NCBI GenBank assembly: GCA_031216445.1
Contig: CM062215.1
Location: forward strand, 10,604,501-10,668,500
DNA length: 64,000 nucleotides
Direction of reading: 5' to 3'
Source: Lateolabrax maculatus
Taxonomy: Eukaryota > Chordata > Actinopteri > Acropomatiformes > Lateolabracidae
Positions within the stretch are counted from its first letter, which is position 1, and every line of letters begins with the position of its first letter. This document shows, one piece after another, positions 25,401 to 36,182 of the stretch. The notes under the pieces were generated by a model, which saw only the letters and a list, made by a program, of their open reading frames with translations, did not search any database and had not been told where the DNA came from. Made by a program: the position numbers and the translations under genes.

Positions 25401-27315
25401 GTGAGTTACAGTAGTGTACAAGGCAGGGGTTATCAAGTAGCAGCAAGTAAGTAAACTTGCGCTAGCACATAAAATGTGTAAATATAAGCAAACATGGTGT
25501 CAGCAAAACTCTCTGAGTGGTAAATAATAAAAGTAGATAGAACCAGTGTAGAGGAGGGTTAAACTGCAGGGAGCTGCTGCAGAATGGGCCCAGGATGCTG
25601 CAGTGCAATTTGCCAAACACCATGAGGGTAAAGAGGGCTGTTGGGGGAGGTCACCCATCTGCAGGGCCTGCGGCACAGCTCCAACACATGCCTGAAGGTG
25701 TTATGAGGAAAGAAAAATACCGTTTGTTACATTCTCATCCAGTAGGTGGAGAATCTGATGCGTTCGGTTGGTTTTGAGGGCTGATTGAACTCGGATTTAA
25801 TTGCAACTCTTCTGTGTGTGTGTGTGTGCTGTTTCCACGCCTCTCTCTTTCCATTCTGGCTGCTTTTCAGGTATGTGCTGCTCCTGTTCACTCTGTTCTT
25901 CGTCCCGGGAGTGGTGATGATTATAGCCTACGGTCTGATCTCCAGAGAGCTTTACCGAGGCATTCAGTTTGAGCTGGGCCAGAACACAGAGACCACCGGT
26001 GAGATCCATCATAAATTCTATCCAAACTGCAAGAGGCTTTTTGTTCACACTGATTTAACTCACACTGCGGATGAAAACATTTATTTCACTTTTATAGACC
26101 TGTATGAAGCTGCAGGGAATTACATTAGAAAGACGGGAAACAGCAGGCTTTATCTCTGCTTGGGAAAATATGACAACCATCAGAGATTTAATTCCTGTTT
26201 GAATTTGTATTTTAATGTTAATGTTGTGCAATTTCTAATAGACGCAAACCACCACAAATAATGCAACATGACTGCGAATGAAGACTTCTGGTCTTCAGAT
26301 TCTGCACCCGTTACGTCCAAAATACACTTCTTAGTTGTCATAATACCTACTCTACTTGTTTTCATCCCTTTTTGAAGTCTCTCCGTGGCTTTATACCTGG
26401 TACTTACTATAGAAAATGAAAGATCTTTTAGGTATAGCTGAAATATGGTCCCTTCAGGTGAATTCTAACTGCTGCTGTAACTGTGTGCATCAGGAGCGCC
26501 GGTTTCCATGGTGTCCGGTCTTGTGTGATTCATCAAGGTTGAGACGATCTGAAATAGCCTTCGGTAGAGACTGTTAATCTGTAAACATAGTGTTTTATCT
26601 CTTTGAGATGCAGCAAGTGGTTGTTGCTTTTAAAGAATAGATGAACATTTTTGAATCTATCCTTCAATACTTGGCCATTTACACAATGTCGAATTCCACC
26701 AAATCTCTCTAAATGTTAACTGTCTGACCCTCCGCAGCCCAGAAGAACGGTGTAGGAAAGGCGGTCACGGGGTCGAATGATGAGGACGATGGTTGCTACA
26801 TCCAGGTGTCTAAAAAACCCTCTTCCGCTGTGGAGCTCCCCACCCTCTCAGCCTCATCTGGCGCCACCCAGGCCAAAACCGAGCGCCCCCGCAGCAACAC
26901 CTCGGAGGCCAAGCTGCAGGCCAAGAGGCGAGTCATCCGCATGCTGATGGTGATCGTGGCGCTCTTCTTTGTCTGCTGGATGCCCCTGTACTCGGCCAAC
27001 ACCTGGAAGGCCTTTGACCCGAGGTCAGCCTCCAAAGCCCTCTCAGGAGCGCCCATCTCCTTCATCCACCTGCTGTCCTACTCCTCGGCCTGCGTCAACC
27101 CCATCATTTACTGCTTCATGAACACGCGCTTCCGCAAGGCGCTGCTGTCCACCTTCGCCTGCTGCTGCCGCAACCGGCTCTGCCGCCACTGCCGGTGGTG
27201 CAGGAGGAGGGAGGCGGGGGAAGACGGCATCGCCGCCACCTCCATGGCAACATCAATGGCCACCTCCATGTCCAAGTTTAGCTACACCACCGTCAGCACC
27301 ACCGGCACCTGCTGA
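1940..27315 (+). CDS. cckbr: Cholecystokinin/gastrin receptor, CCK-B type (five exons)
   Basis: Class A Gq-coupled plasma-membrane receptor for CCK and gastrin peptides. The exons are 1940-2084, 13372-13620, 19981-20242, 25871-25998 and 26738-27315; all introns are GT-AG and the frame is continuous for 453 codons plus TGA, close to the usual CCK-B length of about 450. Seen: N-glycosylation sequons at N7, N22, N31 and N36; TM1 with GN at 68-69; LAVSD at 93-97; the disulfide pair C124 and C206; ERY at 148-150; a long loop 3 (about 248-325) with a DDGCYIQ patch; CWMP at 341-344; NPIIY at 382-386; and CCC at 403-405, likely palmitoylated. SANTW, the H372 of FIHLLSY and a SYTTVST tail favour CCK-B over CCK-A. 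Which teleost duplicate (cckbra or cckbrb) this is cannot be told. The start ATG has A at -3 and G at +4. Confidence 0.95.
3500..3745 (+). repeat. Dispersed teleost repeat, family C copy 1
   Basis: The stretch has the AGCAGCAAATCCTCACA and GAAGTTGGAACCAGG blocks and ends with GATTAATTA-like sequence and ATTTCAGCTCTA. This block order is familiar from high-copy interspersed repeats in teleosts. It lies next to a second copy at 3890-4225. Boundaries are approximate. Confidence 0.55.
3890..4225 (+). repeat. Dispersed teleost repeat, family C copy 2
   Basis: It has GATTAATCTGCAGATT-like sequence, then CACAGTTTCCCACAGCCC, GATGTCTTCAAATCGC and ACTGGAACCAGTGA blocks in the order expected for the family. 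The open frame at 4000-4203 is repeat sequence and not a gene. Boundaries are approximate. Confidence 0.55.
6290..6420. promoter_or_regulatory. Possible intronic enhancer with homeodomain and PBX-MEIS sites
   Basis: Within about 110 bases there are CAATTA cores at 6299-6304, 6308-6313 and 6401-6406, an ATTAATTG at 6321-6328, and a perfect TGATTGACAG at 6368-6377, the known composite site for PBX with MEIS/PREP. The surrounding 300 bases contain no recognised repeat. Enhancer function is inference from site density alone. Confidence 0.3.
6456..6830 (+). repeat. Foldback repeat family A, copy 1
   Basis: The left arm starts TTTTGGGAAATACACTTATT with CGCTTTCTTGC next. The right arm has CAGTCTTTATGCTAAGCTAA followed by GCTAACC. 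In intact copies the right arm is the reverse complement of the left. The family occurs at least seven times in this window. Confidence 0.7.
10165..10260 (+). repeat. tRNA-derived SINE-like fragment
   Basis: A Pol III B-box match, GGTTCAAATCC, lies at 10227-10237, preceded about 45 bases upstream by a weak A-box-like GTGGCAGAGG. Spacing and sequence suggest a degenerate tRNA-like head. No cloverleaf can be drawn with confidence, so this is unlikely to be a functional tRNA. Confidence 0.35.
10405..10432 (+). repeat. (CA)14 microsatellite
   Basis: An uninterrupted run of AC dinucleotides, probably length-polymorphic. Confidence 0.98.
10677..11598 (-). mobile_element. Rex3-like RTE-clade non-LTR retrotransposon fragment
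   Basis: On the minus strand the translated pieces show reverse-transcriptase blocks typical of fish Rex3: RQTGLVVPF, LERRLRPIVEPQIQ, GCGTVDQLFT and later KRELSRNAKLSIYQSIYV and YGHEL. The element runs right to left; its 3' end near 10677 carries (GATG)n, seen as CCATCCATCCAT on the plus strand, as expected of RTE tails. The frame is broken several times and much of the central and late part of the polymerase is missing, so it is dead. It sits in cckbr intron 1, antisense to the gene. Confidence 0.85.
11814..11841 (+). repeat. (TG)n microsatellite
   Basis: A TG dinucleotide run with one GTGCGT interruption. Confidence 0.95.
13372..13620 (+). CDS. cckbr: cckbr exon 2 (TM1 to start of TM3)
   Basis: Encodes residues 49-132. 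It follows a TTTCTCTGTCAG acceptor and ends ATGG before GTGAGG (phase 1 to phase 1). It holds TM1 with G68-N69, the conserved KRMRTVTN intracellular loop 1, TM2 with D97 (the sodium-site Asp), and C124 at the top of TM3, which pairs with C206 in loop 2. An in-frame ATG at 13341 lies in the intron and is not the start. Confidence 0.95.
17236..17613 (+). repeat. Foldback repeat family A, copy 2 (near full length)
   Basis: The left end reads TTCGACATTTTAATACC and the right end CCCAAAAATGTCAAACTATT, which are inverted. Inside, CAGCAGCTGGTTAACTTAGC with CATAAAGACTGG on the left mirrors TTTCAGTCTTTATACTAACC on the right. The element is about 380 bases with long imperfect inverted arms, as in a foldback MITE. 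No transposase is encoded. Confidence 0.75.
18079..18116 (+). repeat. G16 run followed by AT-rich near-palindrome
   Basis: Sixteen G residues at 18079-18094 are followed by TATATATACTGTATATATAC. The G run could promote slippage or a G-rich secondary structure. No function is implied. Confidence 0.9.
19981..20242 (+). CDS. cckbr: cckbr exon 3 (TM3, TM4, extracellular loop 2)
   Basis: Encodes residues 132-219 after a TTTCTTTCCTGCAG acceptor. It has the E-R-Y motif at 148-150, the SRSWQTRSHA loop 2 segment, TM4 ending at the conserved PYP of 185-187, and extracellular loop 2 with C206. An extra sequon lies at N199-R-T. Met205-Cys206-Arg207 in this loop resembles the CCK-A triad that contacts the sulfated tyrosine of CCK. 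The donor is ACCTG before GTAGGT (phase 2). Confidence 0.94.
23335..23420 (+). repeat. Dispersed teleost repeat fragment
   Basis: The stretch has AAAATGTCATGGCAATCCCA, then TATTTGAGATATTTCAGTCC and GGACCGACTGACAT. This order is familiar from a common interspersed repeat of percomorph fish. Boundaries are approximate. Confidence 0.5.
24340..24935 (+). repeat. Dispersed teleost repeat cluster, family E
   Basis: Blocks include GTGATGTCACCCATTGG, TTTGAAGCCTCGAGTTTGGC, TAGACTTCTATACAAT and TGGAGTCGCCTGCTGGCC. These are typical of a common teleost interspersed element. A related but rearranged piece appears at 51034-51260. Confidence 0.55.
25871..25998 (+). CDS. cckbr: cckbr exon 4 (TM5)
   Basis: Encodes residues 220-261 plus one base, after a CTGCTTTTCAG acceptor. 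It carries TM5 with the VPGVVM proline motif and AYGLISRELY at its cytoplasmic end, then the start of intracellular loop 3. The donor is ACCG before GTGAGA (phase 1). The junction codon with exon 3 is TG|G, giving W219-Y220 as in family members. In mammals a longer isoform comes from an alternative donor at this exon. Confidence 0.94.
25999..26737 (+). other. cckbr intron 4 (0.74 kb)
   Basis: A short intron inside the region that encodes intracellular loop 3. If retained, the frame stays open to a stop at about 26259, giving a loop-3 truncation lacking TM6 and TM7. No alternative donor was clear enough to call. Confidence 0.85.
26738..27315 (+). CDS. cckbr: cckbr exon 5 (loop 3, TM6, TM7, C-terminal tail)
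   Basis: Encodes residues 262-453 and the stop, after a CCCTCCGCAG acceptor. It holds most of loop 3 with the DDGCYIQ patch, a basic AKRRVIRM entry to TM6, CWMP at 341-344, TM7 with NPIIY at 382-386, and the cytoplasmic tail. The tail is rich in Cys and Arg (residues 403-419) and has three tandem A-T-S-M type units at about 428-439, then the conserved S-Y-T-T-V-S-T end. The exon is much more GC-rich than the flanking intron. Confidence 0.96.
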
Positions 27316-28310
27316 GCCGCAAGGAGAACTGGTTGGTCGCATCAGTGGCTGTCGGGCAGTGGTTAATGTGTGCACCGTCTGTTTTTTTTGTTGGTTTCTT
27401 TTTATCTTCTGTTTTTCACTCTTCATCTTAATATGCTGTGAGTCACGCGCTGAGTAATATCCCTCCCCTCATTCATGGGGTCTTTTTAAAAGGTCTCCTT
27501 CAAATTCTGTGTGCATGGTTGCAGAATGTGAGTCGGGAAAAGTGCCGTTTCAGTTTGGTGACATTCTTCTTCTTCTATTTAATTGGCAGCATCCGCTTTG
27601 TTGCATCCTGAAGAGAACATCAAGTGCCTGTGCTCTTTGTGTGGCTTTGTTTGTCATTGTCGTTTGTTCACTGGCTCAGACAGACATTTTAGTTAAAAAC
27701 TAAATTGAAAATATTAATCCTGTGTACTTGTAAATACTGTCTTCGTGTTCTTAACGTGCCAAAGGTTAATTTTTGACAGAGACATACTGTTGAAATATGA
27801 GGACTCATTAACTCTGATTAATGATTAATGAATCAGTATGGATTTCAGCTCCTTTTGTGTTTAGTGTTGTTCCATCTTCATTCATTCAGGGCATCTCTCT
27901 CTCTCAGTTATCAGAATTATTCTCCTGAATAACATATTTCTGAAATATTTGAACACCAAGAAATAATCCTGTTTACACCAAAAGAGAAAAGGGAACAGAA
28001 TTAGTCCAGCTTTTTCTTTTTCGGCTCTGACGCAGTGTTTCGCACTTATTGACTTATGTTTCATCACTTCTTGTCTTTAAAGCAGATTTCCCCAAAGTAT
28101 CCAAACATTTAATTTATTAATTCAGGTGATTTTGGGCGGCTTGTTGGTAATAACAGGATGCTGTTGATCCTTTTGCAGCACCACTTTGTGGTCAAGGCTG
28201 ATAAGACAGGTGCGTGTTTACATACACATCTTGAAGATATACATCTGAAGACTGTAATTTAGCCTCACGTCTTGGCCAGCATAAATAAAAACGCCTGGTG
28301 TTTAGATCCA
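27316..28310 (+). other. cckbr: Probable 3' UTR of cckbr
   Basis: Non-coding sequence follows the stop codon. The first canonical AATAAA after the stop is at 28284-28289, giving a UTR of about one kilobase if used. No long frame or recognised repeat was seen in it. The 3' end is inference, since alternative signals further on could be used. Confidence 0.35.
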
Positions 28311-28759
28311 CCCTGCAGTATAGCAAACTGGGACCAAACAGGCTTGGTCAATCCCAGCAACTGCCACAAATGTATGTTGAATACTGAGGCAGACATTAAC
28401 ACCAGGTCGTGAATTAGCAGAAAAAAGTGCAGATGGTCCATCCATGAAAGGCTGATGGCACCTGCCTGTTGCTCCGGTCTGCCCCTACTACGTATGGCAC
28501 GGAAAAAGTGCTTTAGTCAAACTCACCTTCTCAGCTCAATTATCACTGTGGTGTCTTTTATGTACTCCCTCTGCTTTCCGCTTCAGTGCTGCCAATTACT
28601 CTGAGCACTACCCTAAGTACAAAGCCCCGGTTTCCAGGCTTAGACTAACGAGATGTTTCTCAGGGACCCTCTCCTGCAGTGCAAACCTCATGGCTTTGCC
28701 TTTGTAAAACTGGCGACAAATGGCTCTGCTAATGTGCCACATCAAAACCCTTCAGCTCA

Positions 28760-28788
28760 TCTATAATAATTATACAAATAATAATAAC

Positions 28789-28823
<35 letters not shown>

Positions 28824-29060
28824 CCTTTTTTCGAATAGCATCTTTCATTCAAAGAACACAAAGTGTGATACAATAAGGAGAATCAAGAAAAACTGGCCCA
28901 AGAAAATGGTTGGGCAAAAAGTACAATGTAACATTAATAACAGAAGTAAAATAATAAATAAGCATAAGGAAAAAAGCTGCAATAGCAATAAAGGACAAAA
29001 CTTTAAAACAATAGTGAGACATTTTGGAATAAAGGCTTATTTGCTTTTTTTGCTGAGAGC
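28760..29060 (+). repeat. (AAT)n microsatellite with adjoining dispersed repeat
   Basis: An AAT run at about 28777-28820 is followed by sequence with blocks ATAGCATCTTTCATTCAAAG and CAAAGTGTGATACAATAAG, like the common fish repeat that reads through to a poly-AAT end. The open frame here encodes a long poly-Asn stretch and is a by-product. Confidence 0.6.
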
Positions 29061-30491
29061 TAGGTGAGGTGCTAAATATGAAGCAGCCCACGACATGTAA
29101 AGCTTTTCAATTAAATTTCAATAGAGTCCATATAAAGTAAACACTTAGCTATTGAAGCTGACTGCATAGGGATCTACATAAGGAGCAACCAGCCGGTCAC
29201 CAGCTCCTTGAGTTATGTTGTCTCAAATTCCCCTTTAAATGCCCACTGAATCGTACACACACATTAAATGTGTCCACAATGTTAAGGCCGACTTGTCTGA
29301 CAGAATTTTATTTTGATGACTAGATATGATATTCATTGACAAATTCAAAATTCCCATGGAAATTATTCATGACTTCATTCATGAATTCAGTCAGTTATTG
29401 CAAAGTATGTATATGATAGTGCTGCAGAAAATAATTTAACACCACATTAAGATATAAAGTAAAATTTTATCATTTGGCCTCAACAGCACTAAAATATCTG
29501 GATTTGTGAAAAGCAATGCAGTATTAATGTGATGTAATACTTTTGTCCTACATACGGTGTACGTTGACAGCTTAGTGCTGTCATTTCCTATCACTTTCAA
29601 GTTTGGTCTTTTTCATGTCCTCCCATTGCCTAGCACTCCCTGTCCCTGCAGCCCCCTACCACCACCCACCCTCCTTTGTATCCTTTTTTAGTGCAGAGGC
29701 GTATGAATACATGAATGACAATAGAGTGTGGGTGACAGCAGAGATTTGCAGGCACAGCCACTGTCCGAGAGCCGTTTACAGGCAGCAGAGGTGGCAACAA
29801 GTTCGTCTCCCAGACTGACAATTGGCATACAAAAATCCCTACCAGAGACTTGTAAACATTCTGTCTGGCGGCCTCCACTCTGTGTGTGCTAGTAATTGTA
29901 ATTAAGGCAGGAGACAATGAGTGATTTCCATATCCTTGCCAGGATTGGAAAACCTTGCAGATTCCGTCAGGATTTATGTGACCGCCTGCGCACCCTTTCA
30001 CTTTCCATTACATTTTTATTCATCCAAATGTTTTGTGAGCATCATCAAATTGGAGCCTATAGTTTAATGAAATGCAAACTCTTAAGTACTTTTTTTTATG
30101 TTACCTGAGTAGAAATGATGAAGATAAGCCTCCTAATCCAGAGTTGGTATTGATTTAAAAAAAGTTTTGATTGCTTAGAAAAAGTTGAGGCAAAAGCCTC
30201 CGAGAGAGACTGAGATTTAGTCTTGAAAATGTACTGTTCTGTTGAATTTTACATCTGTTTTGCAACGGGCCGGCAGGTTAAGATATTTGTATCTACTTTC
30301 TTATTTTCTTACTTTTAGAGTCAAGCTAGTTTATTTGGAATTTATGTCAAATTGAAGTTTGACTGAAAAGCTTTATGCCGATATACGTTATTTTACTGCA
30401 GTTACGCTTCTGAATCTCTGTGACAGAGGTGCATGACCCAGAGTCAGAGTGGCCACAATTAAGAGAAAAACACTAACATTGAAACTTTCCT

Positions 30492-30691
30492 TTATAAGGA
30501 ATAGTTCGACATTTTAATTACACAAACAAGATGATGGTCTTTATGCTAAACTAAGCTAATCTAATCGGCGGCTGGCTCTAGCTTCATAATTAATGTACAA
30601 AAATGAGCATGGTATTTAGCTTCTCATCGGCTCAACTCTCGGCAAGAAAGCAAACAAGTGCATTTCCCAAAATGTTGAATTATTCCTTTAA
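30492..30691 (+). repeat. Foldback repeat family A, copy 3 (compact, intact ends)
   Basis: The left end AAGGAATAGTTCGACATTTT is the inverted counterpart of the right end AAAATGTTGAATTATTCCTT. The middle has the CTTTATGCTAAACTAAGC core. At 200 bases it appears to be an internally deleted copy that keeps both termini, as expected of a MITE. Confidence 0.8.
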
Positions 30692-33337
30692 GACTATATG
30701 GAGCACTTTCACTACTACAAGCCTCTGCTCAGTAACTGTGAATGTCTCCTAAAACAAACAGTAAGCTACCAAAAGAATTGTTTTTTGATTTTAACCATAA
30801 CACAGCAAGTTCACAGTGAAAGTGCCCCTCCAGGGGTGAGACATATAATTCTTACCCTGTCCCCGGAACAATGCCTGATGCAAATTTAAACTGAAATGAG
30901 AACGAGGCATGGGACAAGGCGCGCAGTCGGGTTCTCTATTATCTGTACCTCCCTCAACAAGAATTCCATTAGGTGCTTCAGGCGACCCAAGGAGGAAAAA
31001 ACAAGCAAACCTCGTTTGCCTCTTTAGCTCCGCACACAACACGTGGAACACATTTTGATCAACTCGGGCCACGGAAGAAGTGACGGCACAAAATATAAAC
31101 TGCAGTGTCATCTTTCATAAATGTCACTTTTCTGGCATTGAAATAGGAACCTCCGCATATTTGTGATGATTCATTTGTGCTCTCTGGAAAGAACCGGCAT
31201 GTCATCTGTGTCACGCATACATCTGTATCACTTTTCAAAGCTTTAAATCAAATTCGGCTCACTTAATAGCTTCCACGAGCACCAACAAATAGATTTGACT
31301 GATAATGCGCTCTAAGCTGCTGATTAGGATTTTGCTCACCTCCGATTTGGAGGATTTTCATTTTTTTTTTTCTTTAATTGAAGGATTACAAAATCCTCAC
31401 TTACAGATGCTACAAATAAAGCTGCTGAAAAGTTGATTGCTGGGAGTTACAAGATTTCCAGCCAGCAGCAAACACTAACAAAGCACTTCTAAGTAAATTA
31501 GAAGAAGTTGTTTATCAATCATATATAATGGCTTCCTGGAGGATGGCTGCAAGTTAAATGTGCTTCTGCTGGATTTTTTATTTTGTTCTCCTACAGAATA
31601 ATTAATAATTGCAAAGAAAGATTTTTGTGGTTTTTCGCCTCAGGCTCAGAATGAAATATTTTGTTTTGGCCTACAGGGTCGGCACCTGAGTGTTAAACGC
31701 AGTTAACGCGAGTTGTCAAAGAACCTGCTCTCATCTGTTCCTTTTCATGTTCATTTCTTCGCTCAGCCTTACAGAACGCGTCCTTATAGAAAGGGAAAAT
31801 GTGTCTTTGGTGGCTTTTCTCTGCTCCTCTTCCTCTTCAAAGGGAAGAGTTGTTCTCTCCCACACTTTGTGAGGGAGCTTAAGTGTTAACATGTCAGTCA
31901 AGTTAAAGTCTCGGCTTTGGGGGGGGGGACTGAGAAATGCTGAGGTGAAGAGCAAGCGCAGATAGGAGGTGATGAAATCATGCAGTATATTTAGCTCTTA
32001 TTAGCATTGGAAACACTTCCCTGATGGTGAAGCTGTCTGTGTTTGTGGGTCTACATGCGATAAATGTTTACCAAAGCAGCCTCCAGGTCTGCTGAATTCT
32101 TTTTAAATCTCGCCACATCTGGTGCCTGCTTGTGCTACATTGTTAAGACTATAAAATGTGTAATCTGTCTGTTAGTGGAAACAGGACCATGGTCTCATGT
32201 CTGTGGGAGGCTTTAAATGTGAGGTTATTGATGTTTGTGATGTTTGCTTTCACTGTATGTCCAGTGTGATATAATAATTATGATGCGGTCTTGTTTTTAT
32301 GGTTTTGGTCACGGTTACTGGCTACATGTACGGTATTTTTCATGCCAAATGTCCATTATTTAACAAAAAATAAATATTGTGGAAAACATGATTATGTCTA
32401 TGTTACGTGATTATTTAAATAAAAACTAGGTTTCTGGTATAAAATTTACTGGATGATAAATAGTATCTGCCTCCAAATTAGTCGTTCTCCACTGAAGTTT
32501 GAAATACTCTCTAATCTCAAGGAGAGGAGAGCTGGACTGAAACATGAATGCTGAATGATAAAATGCCAACAAACAACGGCAAGTCTGCTTCCCCAGCGAG
32601 CACACTCTGGTATGAATCAAAGTCCTCGGGGGGCGAGAAGCCCCCAGGAAGTTCAAACTCACATTTCACGGACCGGGATGAGGAAGAGGCTGAATGCTCC
32701 AGAGTCATCGCCATAGCAACGCGCCCGGACACAACTTTAATCTGTCGTCTTGGACCAGAGAACTGAGAAAATACACATTTCTTTTCAAGTTATCCTTCAG
32801 AGACGAGGATCTTGCCCTGTGTAAAAACAGAAACATATTTGTTTTTTCTCCAGTGGTGCAGAGGCCCATGAGGCTTTTTTAAATACTTCATACAGTCAGA
32901 GTGCACAGTGAAATATGCCATAGATCCTGAATATTAATGATAGCTGTGCTGTTTACTGTTGTGGGAATCAGTTAAAGGCAGCTCTCTGCTCTGAAAAACT
33001 GTAACAGGTGTGAGGAATAACAAAACCTACATTTAATATTTTATTTTTTACATTTTAAAATAATATTAAAAGGCATAGTTGCTGATTCAATAATTTGGTT
33101 TTACTTCAAAATCATCAGCCATAGCAGGTTGATGTGTTAAACAGCTTATTAATACCTGGTGTAGCAGCCGATTGCTCAGATGCATTAAACCAGGCTGATG
33201 ATGTTACAGGGTGCCATTTTGACTTACTTGCCCATCACACGTGGTTTGCGGGGGCTTATGGGCTACTCCTATAGATGTACTATAACGTTTTATATACATT
33301 ATTTTAGACTATATTTATGTACAGTATGTTGGACAAA

Positions 33338-33355
33338 TATATATATATATATATA
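33338..33355 (+). repeat. (TA)n microsatellite
   Basis: An alternating AT run of about 18 bases. Confidence 0.95.
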
Positions 33356-36146
33356 ATGACTTCACACCTACTCGCCCGTTTGGTTCACTCTCACTGCTCT
33401 CAAAGCATCAGTTACAGATGCAGGCAGCTGTTTTCGGCAAAAAAGCTTGAATAAACCAACTGTACACTACCTGCTCAGCACCAAACATACAGCAGACAAA
33501 GTTAAGAACTGAATATTAATGTACGGAGCAACAGTTGTTAATGTTTATAGTTGATAATGTGTGTTTACAGATTGTATTTGCCACCCCTGAAGGAAAAGAA
33601 AAATGTTATAAATCAATGAGCTTTAGCTACCTTTGTTGTGAACATGGACAAGGGGCCAGTTTCACCAAATTTGCAAAATGCATCTTTCTCACTACAAAAT
33701 GGGGTTCAGTTTCATTGATTGCAAGCAGCAGTACACGGATGATGCATGATCCTGGAATGTTTCAGAATCAATATACTTAACTATTCAACACATGTAAGGC
33801 TTCAGAATCATCTGTTATTCCAGCCAACAATGTGTTTCCTCAGCCCTGCATGCTGCAGGTGCCCATACTGTGTTCCGTATGCCATTAGCCCGCTGTTTCC
33901 TACACTATTTGTCATGGCTGCCTTCCGCCACAGGGTTCAGTAATGGAAGTCAACAGTGGAGAGTCTAGTAAATGGACACGGCTTCTCTGTTGCAGCCCGT
34001 CCCGTCCGCCAACCCCCCCAACAGAGCGACACAGACAGCTCATTCATCTTCTTTCCAACCCTCTAGCAGGTATTCCTAATGGCCTATACCCACCTCTGGC
34101 ACATTTCACTACATCCCAGATCTTCCTCTTCCTTCGTCCCTTGTCTTGCAACACAAAACAGAGGGCTTTTTCCATGAAATAGGCCTGAGCAGCGGATCAA
34201 AGCTGTGATATGCCCTATTGGTTTAATCTTTGTAGGTGGGGGTTGTTTCATTTAGGACCCAATAGAAAATACAGCATTGTGCAGAGCAGCAGGGTTCCTG
34301 TATCCAAAGAGCTTGCAGAATAAAAGAAACCTTGGACATGCATCTCCCTTTTACATTTCCTCCTGTGTTGTACAATATATCCACGTGTGCTATGGACGTT
34401 GCTGCATAGCTGATTCGATGCAGCATTTAAGTAATGTTTCCAATTTCAGAGGCTGGAGCACGCCATGCTCAACACAAAGAGCACGTTTGGAAAAGGAAGC
34501 CAGTGTGAGCTACAAAAGCCTTCAGACCATGAATTATTGTTCATTTTTGTGTACCTTCCAGTGTGAGCAAAACATGGTGCACACACTCAATAGCAAGGTG
34601 CTGTCAAACTCACTGTGTCCTGGGAGGCTAATGCACATATAATAAGAGCTTTTTTTCCGATTTACCTTAAGAGCATTATAGATCCAAAGATTGCATTGTC
34701 AAAGGTCACCTTTCAGAGAGGGAGAGAAAGAAAGCAGGAAAGGAGGGATTTCCTGATTTTAATGAGTAGAAACTTCCAACCCAGACTGGTAAAAATATCC
34801 ACAAAAACCTCCCCATCACTGAAGCTTGTTGTGTCTTAAGCCTTGGATGAAAGAGCCGAACTTGATGCTACACCTGTTAACAAATGGGTTTGTTTCATTG
34901 CACACTAATAGTATTGACCTCCCCAAACTATTTGTCTTTAACAATGTTTTGGTGACAAAAAATCAATTTTTTTTTTTGTTTTTCTCTAACACATTTGTTG
35001 AGTGTTACATTTTATATTTACAGTTTCTTGGATGCAAGAAATAGTGACTCATGTTGCATTCTCCTGTTGTCTCACTGTTGCTATGAATAAATACAAACAA
35101 AATGATGAAAAAGTGTGTTTATATTAGCTTAATGTTGCAGTGAGATGATGGTGCAGCAGCTGGGCGTCCGGTTCAGTGAAGAGCCACAGTGATATTGGGT
35201 TTTTTTTTGGGTGACAACAGCTCTGGAAATGATGATGTACCTGAGGCCAGGATTATTGAAATGCAGAACTGGAGCATGAAGATGAGGAAGCTACCTCAGA
35301 ATGGGATAACATTCAAGATACCGTCTAAATAGCGGTCCCAAGGGTAGTTAGGACTGATAAAGGACGACAGTACAGGACAAACATCTAATATAAATGAAAT
35401 ATATTGTTTGTTATTGTTGATATACATCAGGTAAAGTTTAAAAGCAATATGATTTTAATATATGGCTTAATCTGCGTCGTATAAGACCCATGGTATGTAG
35501 GAATTATGCATTTACAGTAAGGGTTAAAGCAAATACTAAGCACAAAATTAAATATTTATTTTGGAAAAAAACGCCCCAAAAAACACATCCTTGTCTGACT
35601 CACTCTTCGCTCAAGTTAACCCAATAAACCTTCCCTAAAGCTCACATGACATGCAGCCTGATGAATGGCATTCGAAAATGCCAAAATGAAGCTTAGACGA
35701 CCCAGTTGTCATTCTCGTCCTGCAATACGGAGCTTTGATGGCTTTAATGACTCCCATTCCCAAAGACGGACGTGCAAACAGCTTTAATGGTCGATCACGG
35801 GAGGGAAACCTTGAGGCCGACACTCCCACCTTGAACACGCCGACCTGGAGGAGACAGATTTATCGCAACAATCACTGATGTCCTTCTGTTTTTCAAAGTT
35901 TTCCCACTGCTGAGGGCTCTGGGTTTTATTTCCGTGATATGTCATTTAGTTGCTAAGTAACGGAACTGAAAAGAACACTCTCCACGGTACAAAATCTGAC
36001 ATATACCTTACAAAAACACACGGGCTGGCTGGCTCGCTTTGAGAGCTGTGGGGAGCGGAGAGGGGGTGGTTACATTTAGAGTTAAAATTCAGAGCATATG
36101 GATCGGAGTACATGGGAATGAACCCCTGCATGGCATGTATGGTTAA

Positions 36147-36147
<1 letters not shown>

Positions 36148-36179
<32 letters not shown>
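36148..36179 (+). repeat. (TA)n microsatellite
   Basis: An alternating AT run of about 32 bases. It produces a Tyr-Ile run in the overlapping open frame, which is not a gene. Confidence 0.96.

Positions 36180-36182
<3 letters not shown>

Larger units (their letters stand above)
20243..25870 (+). other. cckbr intron 3 (5.6 kb)
   Basis: Non-coding DNA with a repeat piece at 23335-23420 and a longer repeat cluster at 24340-24935. A (GT)n run lies at 25814-25828 just before exon 4. No alternative exon was recognised. Confidence 0.8.

Noticed and set aside
25785..26261. 158-codon frame around exon 4 as a separate gene
   Set aside because: It is exon 4 of the receptor read through into the flanking introns. 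The splice sites and phase fit the receptor.
28720..29067. Poly-Asn protein
   Set aside because: It is a translation of an AAT microsatellite next to a repeat.
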